From assembly GCA_045118955.1 (NCBI GenBank), contig JBGVKB010000108.1, forward strand, positions 1 through 18,876: 18,876 bases of DNA. The letters are read 5' to 3'. Positions 1 to 6,845 of this stretch are shown piece by piece. A program made the translations under genes and the position numbers. Source of the DNA: SFJ001 sp045118955 (GTDB lineage Bacteria > Bacillota > Clostridia > Oscillospirales > Ruminococcaceae). A model generated the notes under the pieces. The model had not been told where the DNA came from. It made no database searches and saw nothing but the letters and a program-made list of their open reading frames with translations. Numbering within the stretch: position 1 is the stretch's first letter; each line of letters begins with the position of its first letter.

Positions 1-21
1 ACACGGTAATCTCCCGATGGG

Positions 22-728
22 GTCCCTCCCCACCCGGGGAGGGTGGATTGAAATATTATTCTACACCCGCCCGGGTGGGCGGGTCAATGTCCCTCCCCAC
101 CCGGGGAGGGTGGATTGAAATAAACAGCCTTGCGTCCGAGCTTGCCAAGATGGAGTCCCTCCCCACCCGGGGAGGGTGGATTGAAATCTTTTGGGGGAGG
201 GGATCACTTAGCCCGGGCGGGTCCCTCCCCACCCGGGGAGGGTGGATTGAAATAGCAATGCGACGGTGACGAAGTGGAAAAAAGGGGGTCCCTCCCCACC
301 CGGGGAGGGTGGATTGAAATGACAAGCAGCCGATCGTGGTGAGCGAGGACGACATGTCCCTCCCCACCCGGGGAGGGTGGATTGAAATGTACCGAACGAT
401 ATAAGATTCGCACCGAATGTAGCGTCCCTCCCCACCCGGGGAGGGTGGATTGAAATAGCCACACGGTCATGTCCGACCGGGACGCGGTGCGGTCCCTCCC
501 CACCCGGGGAGGGTGGATTGAAATAAGCGGAGCACCTACGCGGACACCCTTGCGCAGGTGGTCCCTCCCCACCCGGGGAGGGTGGATTGAAATAAGCGAT
601 GAAAGAGAAAAAGACAAACGGATAACCCGTCCCTCCCCACCCGGGGAGGGTGGATTGAAATGTGCAAAATGCGAATTGTAAACGCTTGCAAAAGTGTCCC
701 TCCCCACCCGGGGAGGGTGGATTGAAAT
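22..728 (+). CRISPR. Type I-C CRISPR array, distal part (11 repeats, 10 spacers)
   Basis: Eleven identical 33-bp repeats start at 22, 89, 155, 221, 288, 356, 424, 492, 561, 629 and 696. Each begins GTCCCTCCCC, continues ACCCGGGGAGGG and ends TGGATTGAAAT. The 10 complete spacers are 33-36 bp, and bases 1-21 look like the end of another spacer. Within the repeat, CCCTCCCC pairs with GGGGAGGG around an ACCC loop, and the 3' end ATTGAAAT is typical of type I-C (Cas5d-processed) repeats. By family knowledge this end forms the 5' handle of the crRNA, so transcription should run left to right with the leader and cas genes beyond the left edge. No repeat is degenerate, including the last one at 696-728. 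No cas gene lies in the window, so the subtype rests on repeat sequence alone. Confidence 0.97.
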
Positions 729-827
729 GTGGCGTACTTAATCATGTACGCCGCGGCGGTATGGCCTCTCCCTGCCCAGGACCCCTTCTTTAAGCGCTTT
801 GTCCCCAAAGAACACCCTCGCTTTTTG
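729..827 (+). other. CRISPR trailer with hairpins, no gene
   Basis: Directly after the last repeat, GGCGTAC (731-737) and GTACGCC (746-752) form a perfect 7-bp stem with an 8-base loop. It extends to 9 bp with one G-U pair (729-754). Further on, AAGCG (792-796) can pair with CGCTT (819-823) around an inner CTTTG/CAAAG hairpin (797-801 with 806-810), and a short T run follows. This could be a weak transcription end for the array. No coding frame here has a credible ribosome binding site. Confidence 0.45.
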
Positions 828-856
828 TTGACAAAGACAAATCCTTATGGTATTTT
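828..856 (+). promoter_or_regulatory. Sigma-A-like promoter
   Basis: A perfect TTGACA (828-833) is followed after exactly 17 bp by TATTTT (851-856). Transcription would start near 863, just before the terminator hairpin at 868-913. The -35 match is strong and the -10 is moderate (5 of 6). Either this is a real promoter with an attenuated leader, or the hairpin simply ends the CRISPR transcript and the promoter match is fortuitous. Confidence 0.5.
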
Positions 857-867
857 ATACCCAGAAC

Positions 868-913
868 AAAGGCGTTCGTCCGTGCAGTTTCACTGCCGGA
901 TGGACGCCTTTTT
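868..913 (+). terminator. Strong intrinsic terminator or attenuator hairpin
   Basis: The arm at 868-882 pairs with 897-911 over 15 positions, with only two G-U wobbles. Above a single bulged base, GCAGT (884-888) pairs with ACTGC (892-896) around a TTC loop. The helix is thus about 20 bp and is followed by a T run at 909-913. It sits only about 5 bases after the predicted start of the promoter at 828-856, so initiation there would give an RNA of about 50 nt that is nearly all hairpin. Confidence 0.8.
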
Positions 914-971
914 CTATTTGTACAGGAGGCTCCACTCGATTGAAATTTGTTGCATCTTTTGTAAAGTAGCG

Positions 972-1000
972 TGGAAAAGTAATTGGCATCGTGGTATAAC
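972..1000 (+). promoter_or_regulatory. Possible promoter of the ANTAR regulator gene
   Basis: TGGAAA (972-977) and TATAAC (995-1000) are separated by 17 bp and match the sigma-A consensus at 4 and 5 of 6 positions. It lies downstream of the terminator at 868-913 and about 45 bp before the start codon at 1045, so it could drive the gene without readthrough. The call rests on spacing and consensus only. Confidence 0.4.
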
Positions 1001-1044
1001 AAGCTAGGAGAAATCCGTGGCCATGCAGGGAAGGGGAGAGGGAT

Positions 1045-1701
1045 ATGGTTTTCAAACAGACGGTATACAGCGTATTGGTGGCGTCGGCATCCGGTGGGTT
1101 TATGGCATTGATGGCTGATCTCTTGCCCATGACCGATTACTGGCCGGTGACCGTGGCAGACAGCGCGGCTGCCGCTCGTCGGCTTTTGCAGGAACGCACA
1201 TACGATCTGGTCCTGATCAATACACCTTTGCCCGATGACTTCGGCATAAATCTGGCTATGGAGGTATGTGGAGGCACCGATGCCGCGGTCGCCGTGTTTG
1301 TGAAGCGTGAGCGGTACAAGGAGGCATCCGCTCGTCTGACCGGGCACGGAATATTGACCGTGGCGCGGCCCACCACCCGGCAGATGGTATTGCAGCAGCT
1401 TCAGGCGCTGCAGGCCATGCGGGAGCGGATGCGCACCAAGGTGGAACAGCTCGCTTCGATGGAGGATCAAATGTGTCAGCTGCAGTTTGTGAACCGAGCC
1501 CAGTGGCTGCTGATCGAGCAACATGGCATGACCGAGGAGGAGCTCACCGCTGCATCGCGCGGCGAGCGATGGATGCCCATATCTCTAAGGGAAAAGCCGC
1601 GCAGCGGATCATTCGGGAACATAGCGGCGAAAAAGGCGTGGATGCCTAAGCGCGGAAACTTGCAACCGCAAATACCTATCGCAAGCGAACGGCTTGCTTA
1701 A
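1045..1701 (+). pseudogene. ANTAR-domain antiterminator (AmiR/NasT type), frameshifted
   Basis: The start ATG follows a GGGGAGAGG ribosome binding site. Residues 1-115 form a response-regulator-like fold in which the usual phosphoacceptor Asp is Asn (INTPLPDD, residues 58-65), so it is a pseudo-receiver. A helical linker (about 116-150) leads into an ANTAR domain, which in this family binds tandem RNA hairpins and prevents termination. The domain begins normally (AQWLLIEQHGMTEEE, 152-166) and then loses the pattern. Reading on one base earlier, from 1542, restores it: AHRC, then AMDAHISKGKAAQRII, with a stop at 1647-1649 and a total near 201 aa. One base therefore seems lost in the GAG triplets at 1534-1542. 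In the present frame a 52-residue unrelated tail runs to 1701. It may be a true mutation or a sequencing error. Genes of this type in clostridia often sit next to glutamine-synthesis genes; here the neighbour is glmS. Confidence 0.85.
1681..1697 (+). terminator. Weak hairpin after the ANTAR gene
   Basis: GCAAGC (1681-1686) pairs with GCTTGC (1692-1697) around a 5-base loop, 32 bases after the restored stop codon at 1647-1649. It is followed by TTAAAAACG rather than a clean T run, so it would be a poor terminator. It overlaps the end of the frameshifted reading frame. Confidence 0.3.
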
Positions 1702-1812
1702 AAACGTTTTGAAGATGTTTTTTGTGCTTCGCAAAAGCTGACTGGGAAAATTTGAGATTCGTATGTTCCGACTGACCAACCCGGCAAAGATCCACACTAT
1801 GATCGAATCGCG

Positions 1813-1840
1813 TATACTGCCGCCCTGCGCTGCATATACT
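1813..1840 (+). promoter_or_regulatory. Candidate glmS promoter region (two TATACT boxes)
   Basis: TATACT occurs at 1813-1818 and again at 1835-1840. The first has a -35-like TCCACA at 1791-1796 with 16-bp spacing (4 of 6 matches). The second has no convincing -35. Either could start the glmS transcript 70-100 bp before its ATG. Confidence 0.35.
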
Positions 1841-1875
1841 TTTTTGCCGGAGGATCCGCCGGACGGAACCGACCC

Positions 1876-1892
1876 GCCGCCTGCTTGGCGGC
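1876..1892 (+). promoter_or_regulatory. Leader hairpin just upstream of the glmS ribosome binding site
   Basis: GCCGCC (1876-1881) and GGCGGC (1887-1892) form a perfect 6-bp GC stem with a TGCTT loop. It ends about 8 bases before the AGGAGAGG ribosome binding site of glmS. A second small hairpin (TCCG/CGGA, about 1856-1868) precedes it. I do not see the conserved core of the glmS ribozyme anywhere in 1650-1912. Confidence 0.45.
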
Positions 1893-1912
1893 CTGAAGAT
1901 AGGAGAGGAACC

Positions 1913-3739
1913 ATGTGTGGGATCGTAGGATACAGCGGTGCGCGCGCCGCGGCGCCCATCCTTCTGGAAGGGCTGAAAAAGCTGGAATACCGGGGATATG
2001 ACTCCGCCGGTGTGGCGGTGGTTCACGATGGGCGCTTGGAGCTGTGCAAGGTCACCGGGCGCATCGCCAACCTGTGCGAGCGTACCCAAGATGGCCGGAC
2101 TTTGCCCGGCTGTACCGGCATCGGGCACACCCGCTGGGCGACGCACGGTGCCCCCACCGACACCAATGCCCACCCGCACACCAGCAACGATGGTCGGTTT
2201 GCGGTGGTGCATAACGGCATCATCGAGAACTATCTGGAACTGCGCCGGGAACTGACCGACCGGGGCTATCATTTCGAGAGCCAGACCGACACCGAGGTGA
2301 TCGTGCATCTGGTGGAGATGTACTACAGCGGTGACCTGCGCAAGGCGGTGCGCAAGACCGCTGCCCGGCTGCGCGGCTCCTACGCGCTGGGCATCGCCTG
2401 CGCCGACTACCCGGAAACCCTCATTGTGGTGCGGGAGGCCAGCCCGCTTATTCTCGGGGTAGGGGTAGGGGAGAACTGGTTCGCCTCGGACGTGACTGCG
2501 CTGGTGAGCCACACCCGCAATGTTATCTATCTGGAGGATGGGGAGTTTGCCGAACTGACCCCCGACACGGTGCAGGTGTTCGACTGCACCGGGCGGCCGC
2601 TGAACAAGCCCATTACCCACATTACATGGGACGTACAAGCGGCGGAAAAGGGCGGCTATGCGCACTTTATGCTCAAGGAGATCATGGAGCAGCCCCGCGC
2701 CATGGAGGCCACGCTCACGCCTCGTCTCAAGGATGGACAGGTGCGGCTGGATGCCCCCGGTCTGGATGCCGGGTTTCTGCGAGGGGTGCGCAAGATCCTC
2801 ATCACTGCCTGCGGTTCGGCCTATTACGCGGGCTGCGCAGGGCGGTACGCCATCGAGCGGCTGTGCCACATCCCGGTGCAGGTGGAGCTGGCCAGTGAGC
2901 TGCGCTACGCCGACCCCATGATCGACGAACATACGCTGCTCATCGTGCTGTCCCAGTCCGGCGAGACGGCGGACACCATCGCCGCCATGCGGGAGTGCAG
3001 CCGCCGCGGGGCAAAGACGCTGGCTATTGTGAACGTGGTGGGCAGCACCATCGCCAAGCAGGCCGACCACACCCTGTACACCTGGGCGGGGCCGGAGATC
3101 GCGGTGGCCACCACCAAGGGCTACACCACCCAGTTGGCGGTGCTGTACCTGTTCGCGGTGTACGCGGGCCGGGCGCTGGGGCGGGTGGATGATGCGGAAC
3201 ACGCCCGCCTGATCGCGGGGCTGCGGGCACTGCCCGGGCAGATGCAGCAGGCATTGGACATGAACCCGGCGATCCCGCGGCTGGCGCAGCGGTATCACGA
3301 CTGCGGATCGATGTTTTTCATCGGGCGCAACGTGGACTGGGCAGTGGCGCTGGAGGGCGCGCTGAAGATGAAGGAGATCTCCTATCTGCACGCCGAGGCC
3401 TACGCCGCCGGGGAGCTGAAGCATGGCACCATTGCGCTCATCCATGAGGGTCAGCCGGTGGTGGCGCTGTGCTGCTGCGAAGCCTTGCTGGAAAAGACCA
3501 TGAGCAACATCGTGGAGGTCAAGGCACGGGGGGCACGGGTGCTGGCGCTGGCTTTGAAGGGCACCGACCGGATGGCGGCCGCCGCGGATGACCTGTTGTT
3601 TATACCCCGGGCGGAGGAGCTGTTCAGTGCGGCGGTGGAGATCCTGCCGCTTCAGCTTCTGGCCTACCATGTGGCAAAGGAGAACGGCTGTGACATCGAC
3701 AAGCCAAAGAACCTGGCTAAGTCGGTCACGGTGGAGTGA
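1913..3739 (+). CDS. glmS: Glutamine-fructose-6-phosphate aminotransferase (isomerizing)
   Basis: This cytoplasmic enzyme makes glucosamine-6-phosphate from fructose-6-phosphate and glutamine, the first step toward UDP-GlcNAc and peptidoglycan. The 608-aa length matches the family. The ATG at 1913 is chosen because mature GlmS begins with the catalytic Cys (MCGIVGYSG) and AGGAGAGG lies just upstream; longer in-frame extensions lack both. The N-terminal glutaminase domain (about 2-240) includes GHTRWATHG (71-79) and HNGIIENY (100-107). Two SIS sugar-isomerase domains follow, with ACGSAYYAG (299-307), SQSGETADT (347-355) and AEAYAAGELKHG (494-505). It ends with the typical DKPKNLAKSVTVE. dapL begins 17 bases downstream on the same strand, so the two are probably cotranscribed for cell-wall precursor supply. 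Confidence 0.98.
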   Translation: MCGIVGYSGARAAAPILLEGLKKLEYRGYDSAGVAVVHDGRLELCKVTGRIANLCERTQDGRTLPGCTGIGHTRWATHGAPTDTNAHPHTSNDGRFAVVHNGIIENYLELRRELTDRGYHFESQTDTEVIVHLVEMYYSGDLRKAVRKTAARLRGSYALGIACADYPETLIVVREASPLILGVGVGENWFASDVTALVSHTRNVIYLEDGEFAELTPDTVQVFDCTGRPLNKPITHITWDVQAAEKGGYAHFMLKEIMEQPRAMEATLTPRLKDGQVRLDAPGLDAGFLRGVRKILITACGSAYYAGCAGRYAIERLCHIPVQVELASELRYADPMIDEHTLLIVLSQSGETADTIAAMRECSRRGAKTLAIVNVVGSTIAKQADHTLYTWAGPEIAVATTKGYTTQLAVLYLFAVYAGRALGRVDDAEHARLIAGLRALPGQMQQALDMNPAIPRLAQRYHDCGSMFFIGRNVDWAVALEGALKMKEISYLHAEAYAAGELKHGTIALIHEGQPVVALCCCEALLEKTMSNIVEVKARGARVLALALKGTDRMAAAADDLLFIPRAEELFSAAVEILPLQLLAYHVAKENGCDIDKPKNLAKSVTVE

Positions 3740-3756
3740 ACAGGGAGGACACGCAC

Positions 3757-4947
3757 ATGATCACGCCCAACAGAAACTATGCAAACCTCAAAGATTCGTA
3801 CCTTTTTTATAACATTACGCTGAAATTAAACGCCTATCTGGAGCACCATCCCGAACAGCGACTGTACCGCATGGGTATTGGGGACGTGTCGCTGCCCCTG
3901 TGCGGGGCGGTCATCCGCGCCCTGCATGGGGCGGTGGACGATCAGGCCGATGCGTCCACCTTCCACGGCTATATGCCGGAGGTGGGAGCGCCCTTCCTGC
4001 GGCAGGCCATCGGCGCGCATTACCGGGACCGGGGGGCGCAGGTGGAGGACGACGAGGTGTTCATCTCCAGCGGGGCCAGCGATGAGCTGGGGGACATTCT
4101 GGATCTGTTCGACCACGGCACCAGTGCGCTGATCCCGGAACCGACCTACCCCGCCTATGTGGATGCCAACGTGATGGCCGGGCACAGCATCGTGTCGCTG
4201 GTCGGCAGCCGGGAGAACGGCTTCCTGCCAGCCCCGGAGGAGGACGTCCGCGCTGACCTGATCTATCTATGCTCCCCCAACAATCCCACCGGCGCGGTGC
4301 TGACCCGCCCGCAGCTTCAGGCGTGGGTGGACTTCGCCAACAAAAACGGCTCGGTCATCCTGTTTGACGCCGCCTACGAGGCCTTCATCGAGGACCCGAC
4401 CCTGCCCCACAGCATTTTTGAGATCCCCGGCGCGCGTACCTGCGCCATCGAGATCTGCTCGCTGTCTAAGACGGCTGGGTTCACCGGTACCCGGTTGGGC
4501 TACACCGTCATTCCCCGTACTCTGGAGCGCGACGGTATGAATCTGCACGCCATGTGGGTGCGCAACCGTACCACCAAGACCAACGGTGTGTCCTATATCA
4601 TCCAGAAGGGCGGCGCGGCGGTCTTTACCCCGGAGGGACAGGAGCAGATCCGGAGGAACATTCAGGTGTATAAGGACAACGCCCGGGTGCTGATGGAAGC
4701 CTTCGACAAGCTGGGGCTGTGGTACTGCGGCGGCCGCAATGCGCCCTACATCTGGGTGGAATGTCCGAAGGGCATGGGAAGCTGGGAGTTTTTTGATCTG
4801 CTGCTCGACCGCATTCAGGTGGTGGGCACCCCGGGCGAGGGCTTTGGTGCCTGCGGCGAGGGGTATTTCCGCTTCTCCACCTTCGGCAGCCCGGAGGACA
4901 CGCAGGAGGCGGCTCGCCGCATGGTGGAGCTGCTGAGCAGCCTGTAA
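3757..4947 (+). CDS. dapL: LL-diaminopimelate aminotransferase
   Basis: This PLP-dependent class I/II aminotransferase converts tetrahydrodipicolinate directly to LL-diaminopimelate with glutamate as amino donor, in the single-step route to meso-DAP and lysine. The protein is 396 aa from the ATG at 3757, which has AGGGAGG about 8 bases upstream. A GTG at 3736 overlapping the glmS stop is in frame but is less well placed. Visible motifs are NPTG (176-179), the PLP-contacting Asp204 in FDAAY, the Schiff-base lysine in SLSKTAGFTG (Lys238) and the carboxylate-binding Arg372. The opening ITPNRNYANLKDSYLF is characteristic of DapL. It follows glmS closely and ends before a bidirectional terminator at 4975-5011. 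Another fold-type I aminotransferase is possible but unlikely given the start and the cell-wall context. Confidence 0.93.
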   Translation: MITPNRNYANLKDSYLFYNITLKLNAYLEHHPEQRLYRMGIGDVSLPLCGAVIRALHGAVDDQADASTFHGYMPEVGAPFLRQAIGAHYRDRGAQVEDDEVFISSGASDELGDILDLFDHGTSALIPEPTYPAYVDANVMAGHSIVSLVGSRENGFLPAPEEDVRADLIYLCSPNNPTGAVLTRPQLQAWVDFANKNGSVILFDAAYEAFIEDPTLPHSIFEIPGARTCAIEICSLSKTAGFTGTRLGYTVIPRTLERDGMNLHAMWVRNRTTKTNGVSYIIQKGGAAVFTPEGQEQIRRNIQVYKDNARVLMEAFDKLGLWYCGGRNAPYIWVECPKGMGSWEFFDLLLDRIQVVGTPGEGFGACGEGYFRFSTFGSPEDTQEAARRMVELLSSL

Positions 4948-4974
4948 TTCGAAAAATATCTGAACATCGAAAAA

Positions 4975-5011
4975 ACAGCCCGCACAGGACGTATGGTCCC
5001 GTGCGGGCTGT
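4975..5011. terminator. Bidirectional terminator between dapL and the dCMP deaminase gene
   Basis: ACAGCCCGCAC (4975-4985) and GTGCGGGCTGT (5001-5011) form a perfect 11-bp stem, and an inner GGAC/GTCC pairing shortens the loop. On the minus strand the stem runs straight into a T tract (complement of the As at 4970-4975), which is strong for the leftward operon. On the plus strand only CTGTTTGTT follows, so it is weaker for dapL. Confidence 0.88.
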
Positions 5012-5033
5012 CTGTTTGTTCCGAAGCAGGGGG

Positions 5034-5513
5034 TCACAGCTCAAAGTGAACGTCCCGGCCGCCGGGGGTATAGGGGGTAAAGGTGATGCCCGCCATCTTC
5101 AGCATACGGCGGCTGGCGATGCTGGCGGGAGTGTCGTGGTACTTGTCCGACAGGTAGATGATCTCCTTGATGCCGCTCTGGATGACGGCCTTCGTGCACT
5201 CGTTGCAGGGGAAAAGGGTCACATACAGACGTGCACCCTGCAGGCTGCGGGTGGCGCTGTTCAGGATGGCGTTCAGCTCGGCGTGGCAGACGTACATATA
5301 TTTGGTGTCCAGCGGGTCGCCCTCGCGCTCCCAGGGCATCTCGTCGTCCGAGCAGCCGATGGGCATACCGTTGTAGCCCAGCGACAGGATCTTGTTCTCC
5401 GGGCTGACGATGCAGGCGCCCACCTGACTGTTGGGATCCTTGCTGCGCATGGCGGTGAGCATGGCGATGCCCATAAAGTATTCGTCCCAGCTGATGTAGT
5501 CGTTGCGTTTCAC
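5034..5513 (-). CDS. Deoxycytidylate (dCMP) deaminase, ComEB type
   Basis: This zinc-dependent enzyme deaminates dCMP to dUMP and so supplies thymidylate synthesis. The 159-aa protein carries the cytidine/dCMP deaminase zinc signature CHAELNAI (His77 ligand, Glu79 proton shuttle) and PCNEC (Cys103 and Cys106 ligands). The first third (DEYFMGIAMLTAMRSKDPNSQVG as two adjoining stretches DEYFMGIAMLTAM and RSKDPNSQVG) is typical of dCMP deaminases. The start is a GTG at 5511-5513, chosen because GAGGAGGAG lies about 6 bases upstream and overlaps the stop of the preceding flavoprotein gene. The 13-base gap to that gene implies a common transcript, closed by the terminator at 4975-5011. In Bacillus the homologue sits in the late competence operon, but there are no com genes here, so a nucleotide-metabolism role is the simpler reading. 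Confidence 0.93.
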   Translation of the reverse strand: MKRNDYISWDEYFMGIAMLTAMRSKDPNSQVGACIVSPENKILSLGYNGMPIGCSDDEMPWEREGDPLDTKYMYVCHAELNAILNSATRSLQGARLYVTLFPCNECTKAVIQSGIKEIIYLSDKYHDTPASIASRRMLKMAGITFTPYTPGGRDVHFEL

Positions 5514-5526
5514 GGTAGGCTCCTCC

Positions 5527-6378
5527 TCAATGTTGTTTGTCCAGCCACTCGGCGGCGGAGAGGGCGGCGATGAGACCCTCGCCCACGGCCTTGGCCACCT
5601 GAAGCGGTGCGCCGGTCACGTCGCCGGCGGCGAATACGCCCGGCAGATTGGTGGCCATATGGCGATCCACCGACACAAAACCGTCCTTCGTTTCAAGGCC
5701 GGGCAGCAAGGTATCTGGCGCAATGGCCGCCCGCAGGATGAACACGCCCTCACAGGGAAGCTCCTGCCCGCCGACCAGAATGCCGCTCACGCGGCCCTGC
5801 CCCAGCACCCGCTTCACGCCGCCGGCCACAAAGGGAATGGCCGCGTCCAGCTCCTCGGGGCGGCGACCCGCCACAAAGGTGACCCTGCACCCGATGGACG
5901 CGAGAAAGTTTGCCTCGGCGGCGGCGTCCGGGGCCAGTCCCCACACCGCCACCGTCCTGCCGCGGTACAGCATACCGTCGCAGGTGGCACAATAGCTCAC
6001 GCCGCTGCCCAGCAGCTCGGCCTCGCCGGGCACCGGGGCGGCCTTTGCCACACCGCAGGCCAGAATGACCGTGCTTGCTTCGAGGATCTCCCCGTTGAAG
6101 TTGATCATGTGGTAACCGTCCAGCGGCATCAGGTTGGCCACCCGACCCGGCTCGGGTTGGATGCCCAGCGCGGCGGCATGGTCTGCGAACCTAGTCAGCA
6201 TCTCCTCGCCGGTGACAGCGGGCATCCCCAGATAGTTGTCCACCTGCTCGGCCTTAGCCAGCAGGCCGGGCGCAGCGCCCAGCACCCGTACGGTCTTGCC
6301 CCGCTGATGCAGGTTGATGGCAGCCGAAAGCCCGGCGGGGCCGCCGCCCACGATGGCGCAGTCCAAACGTTTGTCCAT
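5527..6378 (-). CDS. Thioredoxin-reductase-like flavoprotein with atypical NADPH site
   Basis: The fold is that of low-molecular-weight thioredoxin reductases. It has an N-terminal FAD Rossmann motif (GGGPAGLSAA, 11-20), a redox pair CATC (130-133) and a second FAD motif (AAGDVTGAPLQ, 250-260). At 283 aa it is shorter than classical TrxB (about 310). The NADPH half is unusual: where TrxB has GGGDSA-type glycines, this protein has VWGLAPDAAAEA (145-156), and where TrxB has HRR it has VAGRRPEE (169-176). Clostridial ferredoxin-dependent flavin thioredoxin reductases (FFTR) also lack these motifs, so it may take electrons from ferredoxin; that is inference. ATG at 6376-6378 has GGAGG 6 bases upstream, and a TATAAT lies 30 bases further out. 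It is the first gene of the operon with dCMP deaminase. Confidence 0.85.
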   Translation of the reverse strand: MDKRLDCAIVGGGPAGLSAAINLHQRGKTVRVLGAAPGLLAKAEQVDNYLGMPAVTGEEMLTRFADHAAALGIQPEPGRVANLMPLDGYHMINFNGEILEASTVILACGVAKAAPVPGEAELLGSGVSYCATCDGMLYRGRTVAVWGLAPDAAAEANFLASIGCRVTFVAGRRPEELDAAIPFVAGGVKRVLGQGRVSGILVGGQELPCEGVFILRAAIAPDTLLPGLETKDGFVSVDRHMATNLPGVFAAGDVTGAPLQVAKAVGEGLIAALSAAEWLDKQH

Positions 6379-6407
6379 GTCGAACCTCCACTGGTTTTAT
6401 TACCACG

Positions 6408-6413
6408 ATTATA
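6408..6413 (-). promoter_or_regulatory. -10 box for the flavoprotein/dCMP deaminase operon
   Basis: The minus strand reads a perfect TATAAT here, about 30 bases upstream of the ATG at 6378. No good -35 hexamer is visible at 16-18 bp. Confidence 0.55.
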
Positions 6414-6444
6414 ACACAGCATGACCGCCGCCGCCATCCCCTAT

Positions 6445-6456
6445 GCGCCCGGGCGC
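6445..6456. repeat. 12-bp perfect palindrome in a divergent intergenic region
   Basis: GCGCCCGGGCGC is its own reverse complement. It lies between the leftward flavoprotein operon and the rightward spoIIID gene, about 32 bp behind the -10 box at 6408-6413 and 66 bp before the spoIIID start. It could be an operator for either side, but a chance palindrome in GC-rich DNA is possible. Confidence 0.35.
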
Positions 6457-6521
6457 GAAAGTTCTTGCCTTGCCGCAGGGCGCATATACCTGAAGCAGGA
6501 CCATTGGAACGGGAGTGTTGC

Positions 6522-6785
6522 ATGATGAAGGGGAACATGGAGGAGCGGGCGGCGCGGCTGGCGCAGTACATCATCGAGCAGGAGGCCACCGTGAGGGCCG
6601 CGGCACGGCAGTTCGGGGTGAGCAAGTCCACCGTGCACAAGGACGTATCCCAGCGGCTCAAGCGGCAGGATCCCGCGCTGTACCGTCAGGTCTGTCAGGT
6701 GCTGGCCCGCAACAAGGCCGAGCGGCATCTGCGGGGCGGCGAGGCCACCCGGGAAAAGTACGCCCGCGGGCGCACGGTGGGGTGA
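6522..6785 (+). CDS. spoIIID: Sporulation transcriptional regulator SpoIIID
   Basis: SpoIIID is a small DNA-binding protein of the mother cell that tunes the sigma-E regulon and, in Bacillus, activates sigK. The 87-aa product is close to the family length. It has a helix-turn-helix at about 22-43, with the hallmark FGVSKSTVHKD (31-41), followed by the conserved basic tail NKAERHLRGGEATREKY (64-80). The start is the first of two adjacent ATGs at 6522, after GGGAG at a 6-base distance; a longer in-frame extension upstream has no family similarity. It stands alone on the plus strand. No terminator is visible between it and the lipoprotein gene at 6883. With sigK at 12307-12990 in the same window, it supports a genuine sporulation programme in this organism. 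Confidence 0.96.
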   Translation: MMKGNMEERAARLAQYIIEQEATVRAAARQFGVSKSTVHKDVSQRLKRQDPALYRQVCQVLARNKAERHLRGGEATREKYARGRTVG

Positions 6786-6845
6786 GGGTGCGGCTTCACA
6801 AAACTTTCACCGAAGATGCACAGGTCGTCCATGATGAAATTGTAG

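Noticed and set aside
48..808. Short open frames with a repeated RGGWIEI or HPPRVGRD peptide
   Set aside because: They are translations of the CRISPR repeats, not genes.
930..946. GATTGAAAT resembling the 3' end of the CRISPR repeat, 210 bp beyond the array
   Set aside because: Only 9 bases match and the upstream part of the repeat is absent, so chance is the better explanation than a decayed repeat.
1650..1912. glmS ribozyme upstream of glmS
   Set aside because: I could not find the conserved ribozyme core by eye; only simple hairpins and possible -10 boxes are visible.
1676..3670. A 664-codon open frame on the minus strand opposite glmS
   Set aside because: The plus strand encodes a full-length GlmS with all motifs. 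The minus frame is low-complexity, has no family signature and no ribosome binding site, and arises from GC-rich codon bias.
3736..3756. Upstream GTG start for dapL overlapping the glmS stop
   Set aside because: The ATG at 3757 has a well-spaced AGGGAGG and gives the conserved DapL N-terminus; the GTG would place that site inside the coding sequence.
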